Assembly: GCA_031267775.1 (NCBI GenBank)
Contig: JAIRYL010000183.1
Span: forward strand, 1 to 22,558
DNA: 22,558 nucleotides
DNA from: Tannerellaceae bacterium
Lineage (GTDB): Bacteria; Bacteroidota; Bacteroidia; Bacteroidales; Tannerellaceae
Reading direction: 5' to 3'
Shown: positions 15,361 through 22,558 of the stretch, in pieces
Layout: each line of letters starts with the position of its first letter
How positions within the stretch are numbered: position 1 is the stretch's first letter
Made by a program: the position numbers and the translations under genes
Notes under the pieces: generated by a model
Databases searched by the model: none
What the model saw: the letters and a program-made list of their open reading frames with translations, nothing else
What the model was told of the DNA's origin: nothing

Positions 15361-17703
15361 TTATTCGCCGGGGCCGACTGTTATCCGTGCATACCCTGCC
15401 CGCCCGGCGGCTGTTCCTTCCAGCACGCAGGTACAGGCGGCGCCGCGGGGGACGTAAAATTCAACGGCGGCCATTCCGGCGGCGTTGGCGCGGATGGCAG
15501 GATTCCAGTAAAGAGCGGCCGGACGATCGTAGGGGGGGACGTAGAACTCTTTTCGCTCTGCGTAGCCTTCGGGTTTATATACGATAACGCTTGAGGCGGC
15601 GGCGTTTCCCTGCAGGAGGGCGGCCACTTCGGCCGGCTTGCGCGTTTTGATTCTTACTATCAGGATATCGCTTCCCCCTGCGCCTGCGCCTCTGGCTCCG
15701 TAGAGGCTACTGCCCGTGCGACCGAGTACTTCGATGGATTCAAAGAAGCAGGAGGGTTGTTGCTCGTAATAATTCCAAAAGTCGGCAAAGTCGGTTTGTA
15801 CGCCGTCTACTTCCAGTATATTCGTATAATCGCCCGTTTTTGCGGGACGGACGGGCGGACGGGCGGCGGCAAGCCTGGCCACTTCGACAGAGCCTTTCAG
15901 CTTGGTAAAGAGCGACTGGGCGTCGGTAAGCCGGTCTTTCCCGATGATGGAACTGAACATGCCGGACTGTATCCGGCGCCGCTCGGCTTCGGCGTCTTTG
16001 GGAGCGGTTATGTTTATATTTTCCAGTTGAACAGTCCGGATACTGTCTTCAGCGCGGGGCCGACCGGCGGTTTGGCCGGCGCGGGGCGCGGGCAGCGTAT
16101 CGCGGCGGGCGCGGGGCAAGGTATGGAGCGAAGCCCGCCGGTCTGGCTCGTCCAGCGTGATGTATACGTCCGTTGAGCCGCTCTTGCTGCGTCCCTGCAA
16201 AACAAAGACCGTATTTTCTCTGCAATCGAGGCCTGAGAAGCTGAAGCGCCCCTCCCCGTCGGTATCCGCCTCATCCGCTTGCGCGGCGGGCGGGTAGCCC
16301 AGAAGGGAAACATGGCCGTCTTTCGCCGGCCGGCCGCTACGCGTGGTAAGCGTACCCGTAATTTGAAATTCCTTTTCCGCCGGATAGCAGACGGCCGCGT
16401 CGGCGGGGCGACTCCATCCCTGCGTGCAGAGAAGGTTGTCCAGGGCTTGCGCGCGTTCAGGCTCGTCGCCGGCAAAGTACCAGCCGGGGGATTCGACGTA
16501 GCCTTTCAGGTCGGCGTCAAGAAGCAGACTGCCTTTGATGTTATGTTCGCCCGTCGAGGGGGCGACGGCCTCGTTGCAGGTCGCGGCCAGCGAGAAGACG
16601 CCTTCCGCCGGCGTCCCGTCGGCGTTGGCAACCCATATCTCCAGGCCGATTTTTTCGCGGTCGCCGGCGTTTTCCCTGTCGGGCAACATCTCTACGAACA
16701 GCTTATCTTCTTCCCTGTCTACAAAAACCAGGCGTTCGCTTGCCGGCTTTTCTGCTACAAAAAGCGTAAAACGGGCTATCCCTGCGGGGAATTTGTTTTT
16801 GGAAACGGCCATTTGCCGCTCCCGTCCGCAAAGGATACCTTCCATTGCGTAGCAAAGCGTCTGTCCGGACTGGCCGGTAACGCGTACCGGCTCCGGCTCG
16901 CAGCGGGTGGAGCGGATGGTAAGGTAGATGGAATCCCGGTCTTGCGCCACAGATAAACCGGCGCCTTCCGCAGCGAGGGGAAGAGCGTACTCTTTCCGTA
17001 TCCCGTTACACTGGACGGATACGGTATAAGCGGCGTTTTCTTCAGGCGTAAAAACAAAGAAGCCCATACCGGCATGGAGCGTATTGAAATGGAGGATAAC
17101 CGTTCCCGCTTGGTCTTTCAAAACGCCTGCCGCCTGCGCTCCTGCGCCGTCGTTTGCTACGGCTTTACAGGCTACTTTGGCCGGCGTATTTTTTAAAAGA
17201 CGCCCTCCTTCGGGGAAAAAGCTAACATCGTAGTCGAAAGCCTGAACGGGAGCGGCGGCTGTGGCGGCGGACAACGTATTGCTTACGTAAATATCGCGGT
17301 GATAAAAGAAATCTTCTCCCTCGTTCCGCATCCGGGAGGTGTAGGCGCGCAGGTGGTAACAGGCCGCAGGCAGCGCGGGGGGGAGGCGTATCTGCCCGGC
17401 ATATTCGCAGGAATCCGAGTAGAGGAGGGTACGGCTTACCGTGTTTTTATCCGCGTCTGAAAGTTCTACATAGATAATCCGGCTGGAGACGTTTTCCGCC
17501 CGAAGGCGCTCGTCTACAAGATAGGCGCGGAAGTATATATACTCTCCCGCCAGGTAACAGGGTTTGTCCAGATGCAGGTAGATTTTCTCCACCTTGGGCG
17601 CAGGGTCTTCCTGCGCATGGCATGGAGCGGCGTGCGCGAGGGATACAAGCGCCAGCAGCGCTATATACGCATTCGTGACAGGCATACATAAAGTTTGTTT
17701 CAT
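15361..17703 (-). CDS. Secreted MG2-like/TonB-plug-like protein
   Basis: Large secreted protein, 780 residues, with a signal peptide ending near APCHA (about 30). Its N-terminal part (VEKIYLHLDKPCYLAGEYIY then FRAYLVD, about 38-64) is typical of macroglobulin MG2-like domains in Bacteroidota surface proteins. Beta-sandwich modules follow (for example ITGTLTTRSGRPAKDGHVSL, a CarboxypepD_reg-like segment). Near 630-715 is a TonB-receptor plug-like segment (ILEVDGVQTDFADFWNYY ... IEVLGRTGSSLYGARGAGG). The C-terminus ends in another beta-domain (LYWNPAIRANAAGMAAVEFY). There is no beta-barrel, so it is not a transporter by itself. It forms a likely operon with the CarboxypepD_reg-like gene downstream (14 bp gap). 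GC-rich, unlike the hxs genes. Function unknown. Confidence 0.82.
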   Translation of the reverse strand: MKQTLCMPVTNAYIALLALVSLAHAAPCHAQEDPAPKVEKIYLHLDKPCYLAGEYIYFRAYLVDERLRAENVSSRIIYVELSDADKNTVSRTLLYSDSCEYAGQIRLPPALPAACYHLRAYTSRMRNEGEDFFYHRDIYVSNTLSAATAAAPVQAFDYDVSFFPEGGRLLKNTPAKVACKAVANDGAGAQAAGVLKDQAGTVILHFNTLHAGMGFFVFTPEENAAYTVSVQCNGIRKEYALPLAAEGAGLSVAQDRDSIYLTIRSTRCEPEPVRVTGQSGQTLCYAMEGILCGRERQMAVSKNKFPAGIARFTLFVAEKPASERLVFVDREEDKLFVEMLPDRENAGDREKIGLEIWVANADGTPAEGVFSLAATCNEAVAPSTGEHNIKGSLLLDADLKGYVESPGWYFAGDEPERAQALDNLLCTQGWSRPADAAVCYPAEKEFQITGTLTTRSGRPAKDGHVSLLGYPPAAQADEADTDGEGRFSFSGLDCRENTVFVLQGRSKSGSTDVYITLDEPDRRASLHTLPRARRDTLPAPRAGQTAGRPRAEDSIRTVQLENINITAPKDAEAERRRIQSGMFSSIIGKDRLTDAQSLFTKLKGSVEVARLAAARPPVRPAKTGDYTNILEVDGVQTDFADFWNYYEQQPSCFFESIEVLGRTGSSLYGARGAGAGGSDILIVRIKTRKPAEVAALLQGNAAASSVIVYKPEGYAERKEFYVPPYDRPAALYWNPAIRANAAGMAAVEFYVPRGAACTCVLEGTAAGRAGYARITVGPGE

Positions 17704-18476
17704 TTTTTTATTTATTTCGACGTGTTACACTCAAAAGACAAGACTGTCGCGTCTTTTCAGGATAAAGATACGGCGTCGCCTCAAATCGTTGCGCCTCCTG
17801 CCGGTATTTTTTTTCTCTTCTGATCGATTTAATAAAATTAAGAAAACAACTTCCCGCGCCAGACGCTCGAAAACGGGTTTACGGGGATGGAAAGGCCGCC
17901 TGCGCCTCCATGCCCGTAATTCCACCCAAACGGGTTATATGTCTTATAATGAGTAAATTTCATCGTCCTGTTTTTTATCCAAAGCGCTTCATTCTTTCTT
18001 TTTTATGCTAATTTCGGCCAAAAACGCATAGGCATTTTTTTTTATCACCTTTGTGTTTGTTTCCATCACCTGCGCGTTTGTTTTCATCACCTGCGTGTTT
18101 TGCCTTTATTGCCCGTTTTTTTTTCCCGTCGCCCGCGCGTTTGTTTCCATCGCCCGCGCGTTTTTTTTCATCACTCGCGTGTTTTGCTTTTATCACCCGT
18201 ATGTTTTGCTTTTATCCGCCGTTTTTTTTCCCGTCGCCTGTATGTTTTTTTTCATCACCCGCGTGTTTTTTTTCTTTTCCTGTGCATTTTCGGGCAAAAC
18301 AGACCTGGCGTATTATTTTTTTTATACGTTTGAAAACGTTTCTTTACCTTTCGCCGGCCATTCCGAGGGGCTTTTCCGGGAAGGAGACGCCGCGCGACAG
18401 ATTAACGCCCCGGATGGAAAGACGGCATGAAAAAAATCAATATCTTTGTTTGCTATCAAGTAAAATTCATCATACC
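17704..18476. other. Divergent intergenic region of 773 bp
   Basis: This gap separates the minus-strand MG2-like gene (start 17703) and the plus-strand helicase gene (start 18477). From 17704 to about 18034 I see no gene, RNA or convincing promoter. From 18035 to 18290 it holds a degenerate array with a 21-bp period. Close to the helicase start, TATCTTTG at 18441-18448 matches the TAnnTTTG -7 box but lacks a TTTG partner at the proper distance, so a promoter there is only possible. Confidence 0.6.
18035..18290. repeat. Degenerate tandem array with 21-bp period
   Basis: About twelve imperfect units consist of a T-run of roughly eight bases, often ending in CC or C, followed by ATCRCCYGCGYG. 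Starts of the ATC/GTC core are seen at 18044, 18065, 18086, 18108, 18128, 18149, 18170, 18192, 18214, 18233 and 18254, so spacing is 19-22 bp and mostly 21. Because 21 is a multiple of three, every frame stays open, which creates spurious ORFs on both strands. On the minus strand each unit reads as a purine-rich GGTGATGAAAAAA-like sequence. Diverged units argue for an old array. Confidence 0.8.
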
Positions 18477-21173
18477 ATGTTCGATATACTTTTTCAAAAC
18501 GACCTGAATATAAAAGCGGTAGAAAAATCATTCGCTAAAACGCTTAAACAATTGCAAGAGGGCGACTTTAAAAGCGCCGATGTGAAGAAAATGTCCAACA
18601 CCGCCTTCTATCGCGCCCGGCTCGATATACGCGACAGGCTGCTCTTTAACTTTGTGACCTACGAAAACAGAAAATACATCCTCCTGCTCGAAGTGATAAA
18701 AGACCATAACTATGCCCACAGCCGCTTTCTGCGCGGAGCGTCGGTCAACGAAGAACGGTTTGTGCCGGCTGCATTGCCCGGCGATGCGGAAATAGAGCGC
18801 GAAGCTACGCCGCTGGTTTATCTCCACCCAAAAAGTAAAGCCGTCCATACGCTTAACAAATTCCTGTCGTTCGACGATTTTCAGCAGTCGGTTTACGCCC
18901 TCCATTCGCCGCTGATTATCGTCGGCTCGGCCGGCAGCGGCAAAACGGCGCTTGTGCTGGAGAAACTGAAAACCATGCGCGGAACGGTGGCTTATATCTC
19001 CCTCTCAAGCTATCTGGTAGACAGCGCCTCCAAGATGTATTACACCTTTGGCTACGACAACGAGCATCAGGAGGCCGACTTTCTTTCGCTCAACGATTAC
19101 CTGGCTCACTGGCAGAAACCCGAAGGCCGCGAAGTAACCTTCCCGCGCTTTGAACGGTGGTTTGCACGCTATATGCAAGCTGTAAAAATACGCGAACCTT
19201 ACCGCGTGTTCGAGGAGTTTAAAGGCGTTATCTCCGGCTCGCCCGTTCACGCGGCATGGCTTTCGCTGGACGAATACAGGGCGCTGGGCATAAAGCAGTC
19301 TGTCTTCCCGCCCGAAGAAAGGGAACGCCTGTACCCGCTTTTTCTTAAATATGTAGACTGGCTGAAGGATGAGCGCCTCTACGACAGCAACATCCTTTGC
19401 TACGATTATCTGGAAAAAATACAGCCTTACTACGATTATATCATGGTAGACGAGGTGCAGGACGTTACCAACATACAACTGAAATGTATCCTGGCGTCGC
19501 TCAAAAAAAATACCAGCTTCATCCTTACCGGCGACAGCAACCAGATTGTTCATCCCAACTTTTTTTCGTGGAGCAAGATCAAAACCTATTTCTACGAATC
19601 GGGCGACGGACAGGACAACATTATCAAGATTCTCCGCACCAACTACCGCAACAGCCTGAACGTGGTGGAGCTGAGCAATAATCTGCTGAAAATAAAGAAT
19701 ACCCGCTTTGGCTCTATCGACCGCGAAAGCAATTACCTGATTGGCACGGTGAGCCGCGACAGGGGCGAGGTGGTGCTGTATGCCAACGACGAGAAAAAGA
19801 AGAAAGAACTGAACCGCCGCACGCAAGACAGCGCGCAGTATGCCGTTATCGTATCGGACAACGGCCGCAAGGAGCAGGCCGCGCGCTACTTTAAAACGCC
19901 GCTGATATTCAGCGTGCAGGAGGCCAAAGGACTGGAATACGAGAATGTTATCCTGATTGATTTTATATCCGACCACGAAGCCGAATTTCGCGAAATCATC
20001 GACGGCGTAACCCGTAACGACCTCCTGCAGGAAGAACTCCGGTATAACCGCGCCGCCGACAAGCGCGACAAAGACGCCGAAATCTACAAATTCTACATCA
20101 ACTCGCTCTACGTAGCCGTTACGCGCGCCGTTAAAAACATCTACCTCTTTGAACAGCGCGCCGATCATCCTGCCCTCCGGCTGCTGCAAATGCAGGAAAG
20201 CAAGCAGGATATCCAGGTGCGCGAAACCAAATCGTCCAAAGAAGAATGGCTGGAAGAGGCCCGGCGCCTGGAAGAACAGAACAAGCTTGAACAGGCCGAA
20301 CAGATACGCGCCAAGTACCTGGAATACGAATACATCAGCCGCGAACAGCTTGAAATCATCCGCTCGCTGGCGCTCGACCCTGCAAAGAAAGAAGCGGAGG
20401 TAAAGAAAGAACGCAAGCAACTGTTTCAGTATGCCGTGCATCATCGCCGGTTCGACTGGGTGGAAGACTTGTCGAAGCTGCAGTTTCAGCGGGCTATCCT
20501 TTACATGAAAGAGTTGCGCGCCGATCGCAAGGAGTACGAAAAGCATCTCCGACTGGGTAACAGGGCGCGTATCGGACACATTGTGCAAAAGTATGGCGTA
20601 GACTTTGCCACGGGCGAAAACGTTACCGGATTGATGCATGCCCTGTATCACGGACAGGCCGAAATTGCCGCCTTCCTGCTCAAACAGGGCGCTTCGTTTG
20701 TATGTGCCGACGCCGCCGGACGCATCGCGCTGGATTATCTGCTTACCGGCTATCTGGAGCATTGCAGCCGGAAACAGCAGGCGGACAACCAAAAGATGTT
20801 TGCGGAATTTTGGCGCCGGATCTGCCCGCAAACGCAGGCGTATGAATACGACGCGCGTATCTTTCGCGTCGATTCGCATAGCCTGCTGTTTTTCCTCCTC
20901 GTACTCCTGCGCAACAAAACCGACAGTCATCCCCGAAAATTCCAGCATATCGGCGCTTTCAATATGAACGACCTGGAACGCTTCGTCGCCCTGGCGCCCG
21001 ACGAGGTGCTCCTGCCCTACCGCAAAAAGCGAGCGTATATCAACCAAATCATGGCGCTACACGAAATAAACAAGGTTTCGCCCTACAGCAAAAAAGCCTT
21101 TATCCGGGTTGAACACGGCGTGTATATCCTCAATCCCATGCTGGTGATGCAAAACCCGACGCCCGAAACCTGA
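18477..21173 (+). CDS. UvrD-type helicase with ankyrin-like C-terminus
   Basis: Superfamily 1 helicase/ATPase of 898 residues with extra domains. The N-terminus (about 40-90, YRARLDIRDRLLFNFV ... YILLLEVIKDHNYAHSRFLR) resembles RelE/ParE-like toxin folds in its pattern (inference). Helicase motifs follow: Walker A GSAGSGKT (about 150-157), DEVQD (about 325-329), GDSNQ (about 352-356), RTNYRNS (about 387-393), a motif-V region QEAKGLEYENVILIDF (about 481-496), and YVAVTRA (about 545-551). A charged helical part (about 575-640) leads to ankyrin-like repeats (TGLMHALYHGQAEIAAFLLK then QGASFVCADAAGRIALDYLL, near 715-755). The ATG at 18477 is chosen because the upstream in-frame extension is encoded by the 21-bp repeat array. 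The combination recalls TRANK1-like proteins. Role unknown; nucleic-acid remodelling or defence are possible. Confidence 0.87.
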   Translation: MFDILFQNDLNIKAVEKSFAKTLKQLQEGDFKSADVKKMSNTAFYRARLDIRDRLLFNFVTYENRKYILLLEVIKDHNYAHSRFLRGASVNEERFVPAALPGDAEIEREATPLVYLHPKSKAVHTLNKFLSFDDFQQSVYALHSPLIIVGSAGSGKTALVLEKLKTMRGTVAYISLSSYLVDSASKMYYTFGYDNEHQEADFLSLNDYLAHWQKPEGREVTFPRFERWFARYMQAVKIREPYRVFEEFKGVISGSPVHAAWLSLDEYRALGIKQSVFPPEERERLYPLFLKYVDWLKDERLYDSNILCYDYLEKIQPYYDYIMVDEVQDVTNIQLKCILASLKKNTSFILTGDSNQIVHPNFFSWSKIKTYFYESGDGQDNIIKILRTNYRNSLNVVELSNNLLKIKNTRFGSIDRESNYLIGTVSRDRGEVVLYANDEKKKKELNRRTQDSAQYAVIVSDNGRKEQAARYFKTPLIFSVQEAKGLEYENVILIDFISDHEAEFREIIDGVTRNDLLQEELRYNRAADKRDKDAEIYKFYINSLYVAVTRAVKNIYLFEQRADHPALRLLQMQESKQDIQVRETKSSKEEWLEEARRLEEQNKLEQAEQIRAKYLEYEYISREQLEIIRSLALDPAKKEAEVKKERKQLFQYAVHHRRFDWVEDLSKLQFQRAILYMKELRADRKEYEKHLRLGNRARIGHIVQKYGVDFATGENVTGLMHALYHGQAEIAAFLLKQGASFVCADAAGRIALDYLLTGYLEHCSRKQQADNQKMFAEFWRRICPQTQAYEYDARIFRVDSHSLLFFLLVLLRNKTDSHPRKFQHIGAFNMNDLERFVALAPDEVLLPYRKKRAYINQIMALHEINKVSPYSKKAFIRVEHGVYILNPMLVMQNPTPET

Positions 21174-21212
21174 AACCCGAAAAATAATACCCGAATCATA
21201 AAAGTAAAATGT

Positions 21213-21698
21213 ATGAAAACAAACAATTTAGGCTATTTGTTAGCCGTATTCGCAATTGCATTTCAATTCTGTGCGCAAAACCCCGGCAGCAAGGTTTCAG
21301 CCGCAACAGAATCCGCCGACGGAAACGAAAAAGCCGTCCGCCTGCTGAAAGAGTTTTACACAGCCTACATCTCATGCTGCGACAGCCCCGACGGAGACTG
21401 GGAAACCTTACGCTCGATAAGAAACAAATACCTTACCAAATCCCTGCAGGATAAACTGGAACATCCCGACCTGGATTACGACCCGATCATCCAGGCGCAG
21501 GACTGCGACAAAAGCTGGATAGAAACCCTTGAAATCAAGCCCGACGCCGAACGGCAAAATGTTTACGACGTATATTACGCTCCCGCACTCAACCAAAAAA
21601 AGATTTGCATACGATTACTTCTCGCCAACGATAACGGAAATTACCTGATTGCCGACGTCTTAAACGATGCAAACATACACGACCTGCAAGCGTTATAA
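21213..21698 (+). CDS. Small secreted DUF3828-like protein
   Basis: 161-residue protein with an N-terminal signal (MKTNNLGYLLAVFAIAFQFC). The Cys does not sit in a good lipobox, so secretion rather than lipidation is favoured. The mature part, with LLKEFYTAYISC, IRNKYLTKSLQDKL, DLDYDPIIQAQDCDKSWIET and VYDVYYAP, matches the DUF3828-type pattern found in small periplasmic Bacteroidota proteins. The function of this family is unknown to me. It lies 39 bp after the helicase gene on the same strand and may be cotranscribed. A strong hairpin follows 10 bp after its stop. Confidence 0.8.
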   Translation: MKTNNLGYLLAVFAIAFQFCAQNPGSKVSAATESADGNEKAVRLLKEFYTAYISCCDSPDGDWETLRSIRNKYLTKSLQDKLEHPDLDYDPIIQAQDCDKSWIETLEIKPDAERQNVYDVYYAPALNQKKICIRLLLANDNGNYLIADVLNDANIHDLQAL

Positions 21699-21708
21699 AA
21701 CAGATAAG

Positions 21709-21753
21709 TAGGCGTCTGAAAATAAATCATACAAATTTATTTTCAGACGCCTA
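21709..21753. terminator. 19-bp perfect hairpin between convergent genes
   Basis: Two 19-bp arms (21709-21727, beginning TAGGCGTCTG, and 21735-21753, ending CAGACGCCTA) are exact reverse complements around a 7-base loop. The inner part of the stem is A/T-rich. It lies between the stop of the DUF3828-like gene (21698) and that of the convergent RecG-like gene (21796), so it probably serves as a bidirectional terminator. T-runs after the stem are poor. Confidence 0.7.
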
Positions 21754-21795
21754 TTAAGTATCCGCTTGAAGAACAAAAATAAACTAACGTACTGC

Positions 21796-22558
21796 TTATT
21801 TAAGCACAACCCATTTGCCGGATTTTGTTGCCCCCTCATGCTTTACTACTCCATTTTTCACCAATTGCGCCAAGTGATATTTTATGCTATCAGACGTACG
21901 GTCTAATAAGGCTTCCAATTCCTTTCGAGTAATAGAAGGGTTATTCTTAATTGCTTCTACAATTTCACCTTGTATGTTCTTGGGCGTTTCTTGGGTGTTT
22001 CTTGGGTGTTTTCCGGGTGTTTTCCGGGCGTTTTCCGGGTAATCCTCTGACCCAAAACCCTCTTCAAAGTATTTCTCTGATATATTTTCCACTACCCTGA
22101 AAGCTGTTCGTAAGGAGAAATCAAAGGTTGCTCCACCATTACCGTTTTCTTTCAGTTCTTTCTGAACACGATAGACTCCTCTACTAAATCGGTTTACATA
22201 ACCCAATACCTTCATGGCTTCGGCTATAAACGGATTACGGTAATCACTCACGTTCGGGAAGTTAGTCGGACTGACCTTGCCATACAATCCTCCCGGATTT
22301 TGTATTTCGATACGGTCGTCATATTCATAAAACTGAATCGGAGCATTTGAATCATAATCGCGGTGCATAATCGCATTCATCAATAGCTCACGGGTAGCCC
22401 AATAGGGATATTTGGAAACAATTTCCTCCCGCAAGACGCTTACAGGAATAGGACGTTTGGCTGATACGCTTGTCTCAATGAAAGTGTCTATTTTAGGGAG
22501 CGACTTACATAAATTCCCATCGAACTTAAATTCGTGGAGAATATCGCCTGCCCGGTCT
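21796..22558 (-). CDS. RecG-like ATP-binding/winged-helix regulator, partial
   Basis: The 3' part of a gene cut by the right window edge; the frame is open to 22558, giving at least 253 residues. It carries an HATPase_c_4 ('ATP-dependent DNA helicase RecG-like') segment: YWATRELLMNAIMHRDYDSN, then APIQFYEYDDRIEIQNPGGL. A C-terminal winged-helix region follows (EIVEAIKNNPSITRKELEAL then LDRTSDSIKYHLAQLVKNGV). Such proteins usually have an N-terminal AlbA/Schlafen-type domain, which would lie beyond the edge. They are putative transcriptional regulators or NTP-binding proteins, often accessory genes. The linker between the two domains (PENARKTPGKH, PRNTQETPKNI) is encoded by an 11-bp tandem repeat. 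An apparent start at 22434 is only an internal TTG. Confidence 0.85.
   Translation of the reverse strand, partial: DRAGDILHEFKFDGNLCKSLPKIDTFIETSVSAKRPIPVSVLREEIVSKYPYWATRELLMNAIMHRDYDSNAPIQFYEYDDRIEIQNPGGLYGKVSPTNFPNVSDYRNPFIAEAMKVLGYVNRFSRGVYRVQKELKENGNGGATFDFSLRTAFRVVENISEKYFEEGFGSEDYPENARKTPGKHPRNTQETPKNIQGEIVEAIKNNPSITRKELEALLDRTSDSIKYHLAQLVKNGVVKHEGATKSGKWVVLK
21979..22040. repeat. 11-bp tandem repeat within the RecG-like gene
   Basis: Five full units plus a partial one: CTTGGGCGTTT, CTTGGGTGTTT twice, TCCGGGTGTTT, TCCGGGCGTTT, then TCCGGGT. Since 11 is not a multiple of three, the protein repeats only every 33 bp. Loss or gain of one unit would shift the frame before the winged-helix domain. 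Confidence 0.85.

Noticed and set aside
18008..18196. Minus-strand ORF with KRAGDGN-like heptapeptides
   Set aside because: It is the translation of the degenerate 21-bp array, which stays open in all frames; no start signal or conserved feature supports it.
18035..18290. CRISPR array
   Set aside because: Units follow one another directly with a 21-bp period and no unique spacers, and no cas genes are present.
18051..18476. N-terminal extension of the helicase by 142 residues
   Set aside because: The extension is encoded by the 21-bp repeat array and shows only Phe/Pro/Ser-rich low complexity; the recognisable protein starts with MFDILF at 18477.
19005..21047. Long minus-strand ORF of 680 residues opposite the helicase
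   Set aside because: It is an antisense shadow of the helicase gene, which has all catalytic motifs in the plus frame; the opposite reading has no recognisable domain.

Overview
The window looks like a chromosomal segment of a Bacteroidota (Bacteroidales-type) bacterium. Supporting signs are promoters of the TTTG / TAnnTTTG type, weak A-rich ribosome-binding regions, CarboxypepD_reg-like and TonB-plug-like surface proteins, and 7-bp 'CAGAAGG' and 'TTTTCAA' intergenic repeats. No rRNA, tRNA, CRISPR array or insertion sequence was recognised.

Left part (1-5954): a tight minus-strand operon for a tripartite efflux system. It encodes a TolC-like outer-membrane protein, a MacA/HlyD-like adaptor, an ABC ATPase, a separate MacB-type permease, and a LytS/YehU-like sensor histidine kinase at the end. 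Gaps between genes are 13-25 bp. A near-perfect Bacteroidota promoter lies just upstream of the tolC-like gene. The 3' end of the kinase gene runs into a small element flanked by inverted 7-bp repeats.

Centre (about 6130-13216): an AT-rich plus-strand operon of six overlapping or abutting genes, between GC-richer neighbours. The first four are a complete His-Xaa-Ser (Hxs) system: hxsA (exported precursor with six consecutive HxS tripeptides and two peptidoglycan-binding domains), hxsD, hxsB (SPASM-type radical SAM maturase) and hxsC (second radical SAM protein). They continue without a break into a membrane-anchored SGNH hydrolase fused to a TolB-like beta-propeller, then an MBOAT O-acyltransferase. 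The operon therefore reads as a radical SAM peptide-modification system combined with an extracytoplasmic O-acylation module. I consider this the most interesting system in the window. A decayed RhuM-family gene fragment lies just upstream.

Right part (13232-22558): a minus-strand series contains a Cys-rich lipoprotein with an ABM-like domain, a solitary HigA-like antitoxin, a CarboxypepD_reg-like secreted protein and a large MG2-like/TonB-plug-like secreted protein. A 773-bp gap follows, holding a degenerate array with a 21-bp period. Then come a plus-strand UvrD-type helicase with an unusual N-terminus and ankyrin-like C-terminus, and a small secreted DUF3828-like protein. A 19-bp perfect hairpin separates these from a convergent RecG-like ATP-binding/winged-helix protein, which is cut by the window edge and carries an 11-bp tandem repeat in its coding sequence.
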